Shown here one piece after another: positions 1 to 6,764 of a DNA stretch of 6,936 nucleotides (position 1 is its first letter; every line of letters begins with the position of its first letter). The position numbers were made by a program, and so were the translations under genes. Source of the stretch: a bacterium (GTDB taxonomy: Bacteria > Ratteibacteria > UBA8468 > B48-G9 > JAFGKM01); contig JAOAEP010000050.1 in NCBI GenBank assembly GCA_026416755.1, forward strand, positions 1-6,936, in the 5' to 3' direction. The notes below the pieces were generated by a model, which did not search any database, was not told where the DNA came from, and saw nothing but the letters and a program-made list of their open reading frames with translations.

Positions 1-404
1 AAATTATAAATTACAATAATGAAAAAAAACGAATTTTAACACCACAAACAACACAAATTATGAAAGAGATCCTTAAAAAAGTTGTAACTGAGGAAGGGAC
101 TGCTTCATCCGCCAAGATTGAGGGGTATAATATTTATGGAAAAACTGGAACTGCACAAAAATCTATCGGAGGTGTTTATGTAAAAGGAAAGTATGTATCC
201 TCTTTTGTTGGATTTCTAAAAAGTAGTAAAAAGAATATTGCCATTTCTGTTAATGTAGATGAACCAGTGGGTTTATATTATGGAGGAACTGTTGCTGCAC
301 CTATATTTAGAAATATAATGGTAAGAATAATTAATTATTACAATATTCCACCTGAAGAAAATTTAAAAATGGCATACAAAAATGCGACTAAAGGAACTAA
401 TTAA
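1..404 (+). CDS. ftsI: Division-specific penicillin-binding protein (FtsI/PBP2-3 type), C-terminal part
   Basis: This is the end of a class B penicillin-binding protein, the septal D,D-transpeptidase that crosslinks stem peptides in the periplasm or outside the membrane. The reading frame is open from base 3, so 133 residues are visible and the N-terminal anchor, dimerisation domain, and SxxK and SxN motifs lie off the left edge. The visible part shows the third active-site motif, KTGTAQ (KTG at 141-149), preceded by an EEGTA-type segment, and the late conserved block YYGGTVAAP (276-302). The protein ends about 30 residues after that block, so there are no C-terminal PASTA domains. Its last 23 bases also encode the start of murE. 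Position directly before murE-murF-mraY-murD-ftsW supports FtsI over the elongation enzyme MrdA. In a spore-former the name could be spoVD or pbpB; the fragment cannot tell these apart. Confidence 0.92.
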   Translation, partial: IINYNNEKKRILTPQTTQIMKEILKKVVTEEGTASSAKIEGYNIYGKTGTAQKSIGGVYVKGKYVSSFVGFLKSSKKNIAISVNVDEPVGLYYGGTVAAPIFRNIMVRIINYYNIPPEENLKMAYKNATKGTN

Positions 405-1902
405 AGATATAAAAAAGAAGAAAGTTTTTAATTTAAATAATTTTGAGGTTGAAGGAATAGCATATGATTCAAGAAAAATTAAAGAAAATTATATTTTTGT
501 TGCTTTAAAAGGATCAAAGCAAGATGGACATAATTTTATAAATGAAGCAATTGAAAGAGGTGCTAAATGTATTATTGTAAATAAAAGACCATCAATTATC
601 CCAACAGATATTACTGAAATTGTTGTTGAAGATACAAAAAGAGCATTGAGTGAAATAGCAAATACTTACTATAATTTCCCTTCAAAAAAACTTAATGTAG
701 TAGGCATAACTGGAACAAATGGAAAGACAACAACAAGTTTTATTATAAAAAAAATTTTAGACGAACAAGGATTTAATGTAGGTTTAATAGGAACTATTTG
801 GTATGAAATTGGAGAAAGAAAAATTGTTTCAACAAATACAACTCCTGAATCTCTTGATTTAATTGAAATGTTTTCTGAAATGGTTAAAACAAATTGTAAG
901 TGGGCAGTTATGGAGGTCTCTTCCCATGGAATTGACCAGAAAAGAATTGAAGGGATTGATTTTGATGTCGGAATTTTTACAAATATCGCACCTCACGAAC
1001 ATCTTGATTATCATAAAACATTTAGAAATTATCTTAATACAAAACTTCTATTCTTTACAAAATATCTAAAAGAAAGTTCTAAAAAGGAAAAGTATGCAAT
1101 AATTAATTTAGATTCTCCTTATTCTAAAATTTTTATAAAGGGTTGTGAAAAAGTTGGAATAAAATGGATTTCCACAGGAAGAAATAAAAATGCTAATATA
1201 AAACTTATTAGTTATAACATAGAAAAAGAGGGTAATTTCTTAGAAGTTGAAATAGAAAAGGAAAGATTGAATTTTAAAAGTAAAATCAGCGGACTAGGTA
1301 ATATTTATAACCTTTTAAATGGTATTGCTTTTTCATATATATATAAAGTACCTTACGAAACTATTCAAAAGGCATTTTTAAAGATTGAAAATGTCCCAGG
1401 AAGATTTGAATTCATCAATGAAGGACAAGATTTTTCAGTTATAGTTGATTATGCTCATACTCATCATGCTTTACATAATTTATTACTTTCTGTGAAAAAT
1501 TTAAAACCAAGAAAAATAATAGTGATTTTTGGATGTGGCGGAGATAGAGATAAAAGTAAAAGACCATTAATGGGAAAAATTGCAACAAAAATGGCAGATT
1601 TTGTTATAATTACGTCTGATAACCCAAGAACAGAAGACCCAATGAAAATAATAAAAGATATTGAAAATGGAATTCCATTTTATTTAAGGAAGAAATATAA
1701 AATAATACCTGATAGAAAAAAAGCAATTTTTGAAGGAATTTCAATGGCAAAAACAAATGATTGTGTTGTAATTGCAGGGAAAGGACATGAAGCATTTCAG
1801 ATTTTAAAAGATGTAACAATTCCTTTTGATGATAGAGAAGAAGCAAGAAAAGCAATAAAAGAGATAATAAATAAAAAAATAATAGAAGAAAAATTATTTT
1901 AA
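382..1902 (+). CDS. murE: UDP-MurNAc-L-Ala-D-Glu:meso-diaminopimelate ligase
   Basis: MurE is a cytoplasmic ATP-dependent ligase that adds the third stem-peptide residue to UDP-MurNAc-L-Ala-D-Glu. The 506 residues show the usual three domains: an N-terminal UDP-substrate domain (YDSRK 28-32, ALKG 41-44), a central ATPase (P-loop GTNGKTTT 111-118; substrate motif NTTPES 152-157; MEVSSHG 177-183; metal-ligand His probably H207; Lys K221 for carbamylation), and a C-terminal domain (PGRFE 339-343, VDYAHT 355-360, GCGGDRD 384-390, GKGHE 466-470). TSDNPR at 411-416 carries the DNPR signature of meso-DAP enzymes; this predicts meso-DAP but is not proof, since some thermophile MurEs have related motifs and use lysine. 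The start is fixed: an in-frame stop lies at 364-366 and ATG 382 is the first start codon after it. No Shine-Dalgarno is visible, so translation is probably coupled to ftsI. Oddities are an extra residue before HLDYH and HH in place of PD after DYAHT. Confidence 0.97.
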   Translation: MRLKELIKDIKKKKVFNLNNFEVEGIAYDSRKIKENYIFVALKGSKQDGHNFINEAIERGAKCIIVNKRPSIIPTDITEIVVEDTKRALSEIANTYYNFPSKKLNVVGITGTNGKTTTSFIIKKILDEQGFNVGLIGTIWYEIGERKIVSTNTTPESLDLIEMFSEMVKTNCKWAVMEVSSHGIDQKRIEGIDFDVGIFTNIAPHEHLDYHKTFRNYLNTKLLFFTKYLKESSKKEKYAIINLDSPYSKIFIKGCEKVGIKWISTGRNKNANIKLISYNIEKEGNFLEVEIEKERLNFKSKISGLGNIYNLLNGIAFSYIYKVPYETIQKAFLKIENVPGRFEFINEGQDFSVIVDYAHTHHALHNLLLSVKNLKPRKIIVIFGCGGDRDKSKRPLMGKIATKMADFVIITSDNPRTEDPMKIIKDIENGIPFYLRKKYKIIPDRKKAIFEGISMAKTNDCVVIAGKGHEAFQILKDVTIPFDDREEARKAIKEIINKKIIEEKLF

Positions 1903-1904
1903 AA

Positions 1905-3245
1905 ATGGAGAAAATAAAATTAAGTGAAATTATTTCGTGGTGTAATGGAGAAGTTAATAAAGAATTTAAAGATTTTTTTATAGATGGGATTTCAACAGAT
2001 ACGAGAAAAATTAGAAAGGGAGAAATATTTATCGCTTTAAAAGGTGAAAAACATGATGGCCATAATTTTGTAAAAGAAGCATTTAAAAAAGGTGCTTCTG
2101 CCTCAATTATTTCTAATAATTTAGAAGATGAAGATAAGTATTTATTAATAAAGGTTAAAGATACTTTACTTGCACTTGGTGATATTGCTAAAAATTATAG
2201 AAAAAAACTAAATATGCATATAATAGGAATAACAGGAAGTGATGGAAAAACTACTACAAAAGAAATTATAAAAGAAATTCTATCAAAAAGATATAAAACT
2301 ATAGGAACAATTGGGAATTTTAATAATCAGATAGGGCTTCCACTTTCAATTCTTCAATCTGATAGAAAAAGTGAATTTGGAGTTTTTGAGATGGGTATGA
2401 ATAAAAAAGGCGAAATTGATTATTTAAGTAAAATATGTATGCCGAATTCCTGTGTAATAACCAATATTGGGGTAGCCCATATAGGTTTTTTTAATAATAG
2501 AAGAGAAATAGCAGAAGCAAAATCTGAAGTTTTTAAGAATATGGTTGGCGATAAAAATGTATTTCTCAATAAAGACAGCCCTTTCTTTAATTATCTTAAA
2601 AAAAATGCTGAAACAAAAAATCTAATTACTGTTGGAGTTGAGAAAAAAGCAGATTTAGTTGGCAAAATAATTGAAGAAGGATATAATTTTTTCATTTTTG
2701 ATTGTGAAGGTGAAAGATATAAAATGAACTTTTGGAATTCTTCTTTCATTTATTCTGGACTTTTCGGTATTGCTTTTGGGAAAAAATTTGGTATAACTAA
2801 AGAATATATTAAAGATGTTTTAAATGAAATAAGACCTATTATTGGAAGAGGAGAATTTACAGAAAATGAGATTTTTATAATAGATGAGAGTTACAATTCA
2901 AACCCAAACTCATTAAAAAATTCATTACTATCTTTTGAAAAAAAAGGATTTAAAAGAAAGATAGCTATTTTAGGAGATATGGCAGAATTAGGGAGATTTA
3001 CTGGATTTTATCATTGGTATATTGGTAGTTTACTTAAAAATTTAAAAATAGACATTGTATATACTTATGGTGAGAAAAGTAAAATAATTTCGGATGTCTC
3101 TGAGAAAGGAAAACATTTTTATGAATTTGAAAATTTAAAGAAAGAACTTAAAATGAGAATAAAAAAAGAGGATGCAATTTTAGTAAAAGGTTCAAGAATT
3201 TTAAGAATGGAAGAAATAGTTAATTATCTTAAACAGATTTCATAA
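1905..3245 (+). CDS. murF: UDP-MurNAc-tripeptide:D-alanyl-D-alanine ligase
   Basis: MurF is the cytoplasmic ligase that completes the UDP-MurNAc-pentapeptide by adding D-Ala-D-Ala with ATP. The 446-residue length is normal. The N-terminal domain has STDTRK (30-35) and ALKGE...DGHNF (44-55). The ATPase domain has P-loop GSDGKTTTK (111-119), the MurF-typical NFNNQIGLP (138-146), FEMGMN (161-166), TNIGVAH (186-192) and the probable carbamylated Lys K206. The C-terminal domain has GR (314-315), DESYNSNP (327-334), GDMAELG (357-363) and VKGSRILRME (427-436). These set it apart from MurC, MurD and MurE. The odd point is residues 278-284, where the GxHNxxN motif of Mur ligases reads NSSFIYS, so both usual asparagines are absent. 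The gene starts 2 nt after the murE stop with no clear Shine-Dalgarno, which suggests translational coupling. Confidence 0.96.
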   Translation: MEKIKLSEIISWCNGEVNKEFKDFFIDGISTDTRKIRKGEIFIALKGEKHDGHNFVKEAFKKGASASIISNNLEDEDKYLLIKVKDTLLALGDIAKNYRKKLNMHIIGITGSDGKTTTKEIIKEILSKRYKTIGTIGNFNNQIGLPLSILQSDRKSEFGVFEMGMNKKGEIDYLSKICMPNSCVITNIGVAHIGFFNNRREIAEAKSEVFKNMVGDKNVFLNKDSPFFNYLKKNAETKNLITVGVEKKADLVGKIIEEGYNFFIFDCEGERYKMNFWNSSFIYSGLFGIAFGKKFGITKEYIKDVLNEIRPIIGRGEFTENEIFIIDESYNSNPNSLKNSLLSFEKKGFKRKIAILGDMAELGRFTGFYHWYIGSLLKNLKIDIVYTYGEKSKIISDVSEKGKHFYEFENLKKELKMRIKKEDAILVKGSRILRMEEIVNYLKQIS

Positions 3246-3246
3246 T

Positions 3247-3255
3247 AAAAGGAGA
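3247..3255 (+). promoter_or_regulatory. Shine-Dalgarno site of mraY
   Basis: AAAAGGAGA lies in the 15-nt gap after the murF stop. GGAG ends 6 nt before the mraY ATG at 3261, an ideal spacing. It is one of only two strong ribosome binding sites in the window and supports the chosen mraY start. Confidence 0.88.
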
Positions 3256-3260
3256 TTTAA

Positions 3261-4325
3261 ATGTTATATAAACTTTTATATTCATTAACTTCAATATGGT
3301 CTGGATTTAATATATTCAAATATGTTACAGTTAGGGCGACATTGGCAACCTTTACATCTTTAATTCTTTCTCTATTTTTGGGAAGGAAAATTATAAATAA
3401 GTTAAAAAATTTCTGCCATCCAAATATGTTTAATAATGAAGATAAAGCAAATATCCCAACAATGGGAGGAATTTTAATAATTGGGACTCTATTACTTTCT
3501 ACAATATTATGGGCTGAAGTTAAAAATTTATACATAATCTTACTTATCTTTCTTACAATTTCTCTTACCATAATTGGATTTGTAGATGATTATAAAAAAT
3601 TAAAAACAAAATCACATAAAGGAGTAAGACCGTTGATTAAAGTTATAGGTCAGATTGGAGTTGGATTTATTATAGGAGTTATACTTGTATATAACGAAAG
3701 TTTAAACTTCAATACTTCATTATACATCCCTTTTTTCAAAAATATAGTTCTACCGCTTGGAGATTTTTTTATTCTTTTTTTGATTTTCATAATAGTTGCA
3801 ACATCTAATGCTGTTAATTTAACTGATGGTATGGATGGTCTTGCTATTGGATTAATTTTAACAGTAGGGCTTGCTTATGCTATCATTTCTTATGTTGTAA
3901 GTAATATTAAATTTGCTACCTATTTAAATGTACCTTTTGTAAAAGGAGCAGAAGAAGTAACTGTTTTTTCTGGTGCCCTTATAGGTTCCTGTTTTGGATT
4001 TTTATGGTTTAATTGTTATCCTGCTGAAATTTTTATGGGAGATACTGGTTCTTTACCTCTTGGTGGAATAGTCGGCCTTCTTTCTGTAATTGTAAAACAA
4101 GAACTTTCTTTAATATTTGTAGGTGGTATATTTTTAGTTGAAGCATTAAGTGTAATTATCCAAGTCATTTCGTTTAAAAGTAAAGGAAAAAGAGTTTTTC
4201 TTATGACACCAATACATCATCATTTTCAACTTAAAGGAGTTTCTGAACCAAAAGTAGTTATAAGATTTTGGATAGTAGGAATAATACTCGCTTTATTTAC
4301 AATTATAACCTTAAAAATAAGATGA
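3261..4325 (+). CDS. mraY: Phospho-MurNAc-pentapeptide transferase (lipid I synthase)
   Basis: MraY is an integral inner-membrane enzyme that transfers phospho-MurNAc-pentapeptide from UDP to undecaprenyl phosphate, giving lipid I. The 354-residue length is typical. The N-terminus (MLYKLLYSLT, then FNIFKYVTVRA) matches the family start, and about ten hydrophobic segments are visible (roughly 24-42, 69-86, 90-108, 128-145, 167-182, 193-214, 233-250, 263-279, 284-304, 331-351). Catalytic and substrate motifs are present: PTMGG (66-70), FVDDYKK (107-113, with the Asp pair 109-110), NLTDGMDGLA (186-195), FNCYPAEIFMGDTGSLPLGG (250-269, D261) and the cytosolic PIHHHFQ (317-323). The segment just before PTMGG departs from the family's usual GPxxHxxKxGT pattern, though K62 is kept. 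The gene follows murF after 15 nt, has its own strong Shine-Dalgarno, and overlaps murD by 4 nt. Confidence 0.98.
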   Translation: MLYKLLYSLTSIWSGFNIFKYVTVRATLATFTSLILSLFLGRKIINKLKNFCHPNMFNNEDKANIPTMGGILIIGTLLLSTILWAEVKNLYIILLIFLTISLTIIGFVDDYKKLKTKSHKGVRPLIKVIGQIGVGFIIGVILVYNESLNFNTSLYIPFFKNIVLPLGDFFILFLIFIIVATSNAVNLTDGMDGLAIGLILTVGLAYAIISYVVSNIKFATYLNVPFVKGAEEVTVFSGALIGSCFGFLWFNCYPAEIFMGDTGSLPLGGIVGLLSVIVKQELSLIFVGGIFLVEALSVIIQVISFKSKGKRVFLMTPIHHHFQLKGVSEPKVVIRFWIVGIILALFTIITLKIR

Positions 4326-5680
4326 ACAAAATTAATATAAAGAAAATAGGAATTATTGGGTTGGGAATAAGCGGTTTTGATACAGGAAATTTTTTACTTG
4401 AAAGGGGTTATCAGGTTTATATAACTGAGAAAAATGATAATGAAGAAATAAGAGAAAAAGCAAATATTTTAAAAGATAAAGGTGCAAAAGTTGAAGTTGG
4501 AAAACATTCTACTGAATTTTTGAAAGATGTAGAACTTATAGTAATAAGTCCTGGGATTGATGAAAAAATTGAAATAGTGAATTTTTTGAAAAATAGAAAA
4601 ATTCCTATTATAAGTGAAATAGAACTTGCATATAGATTTTCAAAAAGTAAAAAAATAATTGCAATAACTGGAACAAATGGGAAAACCACAACTACCACAC
4701 TTATAGGGCATATTTTTAAGAAAGCAAATCTCCCTTCAGTTGTTTGTGGAAATATTGGAAATACATTTATTGGAGAGATAGAAAATATAAATGAAGAAAC
4801 ATGGATTATTCTTGAAGTAAGTAGTTTCCAATTAGAGAAAATAGAGAGTTTTAAACCTTATATTAGTTGTCTTTTAAATATTGACTATGATCATTTTGAT
4901 AGATATGCGAACATGTTAGAATACTTAAATGCAAAAAAAAGAATTTTTGAAAATCAAGACATAAATGATATTTGCGTTCTAAATTTTGATGATTATTATT
5001 TGAAAAAAATAATAAAGGAAATAAAAGGTAAAAAATTATTTTTCAGTTTTTCAAAGATTTATCCAGGTGCCTATTATGAAAATGGACACATATATTTAAA
5101 CTTATTCAAAAGATTAAAATTACTTGATATAAAAAATATAAAAATTCAAGGAAGAGGGAATATTTCAAATATAATGGCATCTTCTTTAATATCTTATGTA
5201 TGTAAGATAGATACAGAAATTATTAAAAAAGCAGTTGAAAGTTTTGAAGGATTACCCCATAGAATGGAGAAAGTTGCAGTAATTGAAGGTATTACTTTTA
5301 TTAACGATTCAAAATCAACAAATCCACATTCTGTAAAAAATTCTATTTTAAGTTTAAAAGGGGAAAACAATATAGTTCTTATATTGGGAGGTAAAGATAA
5401 AGGATTTCCATATTCTCAATTGAAAAAATACATTAAAAATAGAGTCAAATTTATAATACTTCTTGGAGAAGCAAAAGAAAGAATAAGAAAAGAACTATAT
5501 CCTTTGGATGTACCAATGGAGTATGTTAATGATTTAAAAGAAGCAGTTTCTTTATCAAAAAAGATTAGTAAAAAGGGAGATTTTGTTCTTTTTTCACCAG
5601 GATGCTCTTCATTTGATATGTTTAAAAATTATAAGGAGAGAGGTGATGTTTTCAAAAAAGAAGTACTTTCTCTATTATAA
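4322..5680 (+). CDS. murD: UDP-MurNAc-L-alanine:D-glutamate ligase
   Basis: MurD is the cytoplasmic ligase that adds D-glutamate to UDP-MurNAc-L-Ala with ATP, before MurE acts. With the start at 4322 it has 452 residues, normal for MurD. The N-terminal Rossmann-like domain begins GIIGLGISG (10-18), the MurD-type opening, and has SPGI (77-80). The ATPase domain has P-loop GTNGKTTTT (117-125), GNIG (143-146), EVSSFQLE (165-172), DYDHFDRY (188-195, metal-ligand His H191) and Lys K205. The C-terminal part has GRGNISN (277-283), GLPHRME (310-316), NDSKSTNP (328-335), GGKDKG (356-361) and SPGCSSFDMFKNY...RGDVFK (425-445). An in-frame ATG at 4268 lies inside mraY, but 4322 puts the family motif at the right place and forms the classic ATGA overlap with the mraY stop. 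No Shine-Dalgarno is visible, consistent with reinitiation after mraY. Confidence 0.97.
   Translation: MNKINIKKIGIIGLGISGFDTGNFLLERGYQVYITEKNDNEEIREKANILKDKGAKVEVGKHSTEFLKDVELIVISPGIDEKIEIVNFLKNRKIPIISEIELAYRFSKSKKIIAITGTNGKTTTTTLIGHIFKKANLPSVVCGNIGNTFIGEIENINEETWIILEVSSFQLEKIESFKPYISCLLNIDYDHFDRYANMLEYLNAKKRIFENQDINDICVLNFDDYYLKKIIKEIKGKKLFFSFSKIYPGAYYENGHIYLNLFKRLKLLDIKNIKIQGRGNISNIMASSLISYVCKIDTEIIKKAVESFEGLPHRMEKVAVIEGITFINDSKSTNPHSVKNSILSLKGENNIVLILGGKDKGFPYSQLKKYIKNRVKFIILLGEAKERIRKELYPLDVPMEYVNDLKEAVSLSKKISKKGDFVLFSPGCSSFDMFKNYKERGDVFKKEVLSLL
5633..5638 (+). promoter_or_regulatory. Shine-Dalgarno site of ftsW inside murD
   Basis: AAGGAG ends 7 nt before the ATG at 5646. It lies inside murD, where it encodes Lys-Glu just before the conserved RGD of the last MurD motif. 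It decides the ftsW start in favour of 5646 over the in-frame ATG at 5583. Confidence 0.88.
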
Positions 5681-6764
5681 CATTTTCTTTGCAACTATTT
5701 TACTTATTATTATTGGAACTGTTTTTGTTTTAAGTTCAAGTTTTTCTTATGGTATTGCACAGAATAATCCTACTTTGTATTTAAAGAAACATATAATTTA
5801 CTTAACATTAGGTTTTATACTTGTTTGGGTGTTTAAAAAGGTTCCTTTAGAAAAAATTGAAACCTTTATATATCCTCTATTTATTTTTTCCTTATTTTTA
5901 TTACCTTTACCTACTCTGTTAAAAGGAGAGAGATGGATACAATTAGGGCCTTTTTCATTTCAACCATCTGAAATTGTTAAACTTACTTTTATTTTTTTCC
6001 TTGCAAAATATTTTAAAGATAGATATAAAAATGTTAATGAGTTTAAGGTCTTAATATTGCCTGTCTTTTTATATCTTCTAATAATTGGTCTATTAGAACT
6101 TCAAAAAGATTATGGGAGTTTTGTTTTAATTACTTGTATATTTCTTAGTATTTTAATCCTCTGTGGTTTAAATAGAAAAACACTTTTAATTTTTTCTGCT
6201 TTCATAATAGGCATTGGGATTTTATTTATATTACCCTCTCATTATAGGAGAAACAGAATAAAAGCATTTATAAATCCGTTTTCCGACCCTAATGGTATAG
6301 GATATCATATTATTCAATCAAGAATTGCAATAAGTTCAGGTGGGCTTTTTGGGAAAGGATTAGGGGCAGGTACTGGAAAATTAAGATATATCCCAGAATC
6401 ACACAAAGATTATGTATATGCAGTCGTTGCAGAAGAACTTGGTTTTATAAGAACAGTTGGAATTCTTATTCTTTTTGGTATAATTGTATTTTCCGGATTT
6501 GAAGTTTCTAAATTAAATGAAAATATTTTTGAAAAAATTCTAACCTATGGAATAAGTTTTATGTTTGGGAGTCAATTTTTACTTCATTCTGGAGTATCTT
6601 TAACTATATTGCCTCCAAAAGGAACAACTTTACCATTTTTTAGTGTTGGAGGTTCTTCTTTAATTGTCAATATGCTTTCACTTGGAATTTTGTTAAAAAT
6701 TGCTGAAAATATTGCTAACCAGGGAAGTTTAAAAGATATAGAAGATACAATTATAAAAATATAA
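5646..6764 (+). CDS. ftsW: SEDS-family septal peptidoglycan glycosyltransferase
   Basis: FtsW is a multi-pass membrane protein of the SEDS family that polymerises lipid II at the division septum with its partner FtsI, encoded at the start of this window. From ATG 5646 it has 372 residues and about ten hydrophobic segments (roughly 11-33, 48-63, 74-92, 111-122, 135-150, 157-175, 180-197, 268-285, 300-318, 334-353). SEDS motifs are GERWIQLGPFSFQPSE (94-109), QKDYGSF (153-159), SGGLFGKGLG (231-240), YIPESHKDYVYAVVAEELG (248-266) and LPPKGTTLPFFSVGGSS (322-338). D255 in the HKDY segment matches the catalytic Asp of the loop after TM7. The PPKGTTLPF form and the dcw position favour FtsW over RodA. 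The gene overlaps murD by 35 nt, has a strong Shine-Dalgarno within murD, and its TAA stop shares one base with the next ATG. Confidence 0.96.
   Translation: MFSKKKYFLYYNIFFATILLIIIGTVFVLSSSFSYGIAQNNPTLYLKKHIIYLTLGFILVWVFKKVPLEKIETFIYPLFIFSLFLLPLPTLLKGERWIQLGPFSFQPSEIVKLTFIFFLAKYFKDRYKNVNEFKVLILPVFLYLLIIGLLELQKDYGSFVLITCIFLSILILCGLNRKTLLIFSAFIIGIGILFILPSHYRRNRIKAFINPFSDPNGIGYHIIQSRIAISSGGLFGKGLGAGTGKLRYIPESHKDYVYAVVAEELGFIRTVGILILFGIIVFSGFEVSKLNENIFEKILTYGISFMFGSQFLLHSGVSLTILPPKGTTLPFFSVGGSSLIVNMLSLGILLKIAENIANQGSLKDIEDTIIKI

Noticed and set aside
126..131. TATAAT resembling a -10 promoter box inside ftsI
   Set aside because: No matching -35 at the right distance was seen, and such hexamers arise often by chance in DNA this AT-rich.
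863..1069. Second + strand frame inside murE
   Set aside because: It runs through the EVSSHG and HLDYH region of MurE in another frame and has no motif of its own.
1610..1855. Open frame on the - strand inside murE
   Set aside because: It is antisense to the conserved C-terminal domain of MurE, has a low-complexity Leu/Phe-rich translation with no motif, and is the mirror of AT-rich coding sequence.
3257..3571. Open frame on the - strand over the start of mraY
   Set aside because: It overlaps a clear mraY N-terminus, shows no recognisable domain, and is best explained as a shadow frame.
4268..4321. Upstream in-frame ATG for murD
   Set aside because: It would add 18 residues before the family's usual N-terminus and lies deep within mraY; ATG 4322 forms a standard ATGA junction.
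4417..4698. Open frame on the - strand over murD
   Set aside because: It is hydrophobic but antisense to the MurD Rossmann domain and P-loop; no family features and no ribosome binding site were seen.
5583..5645. Upstream in-frame ATG for ftsW
   Set aside because: It would add 21 residues encoded within murD and has no ribosome binding site, whereas 5646 has AAGGAG at 7 nt.
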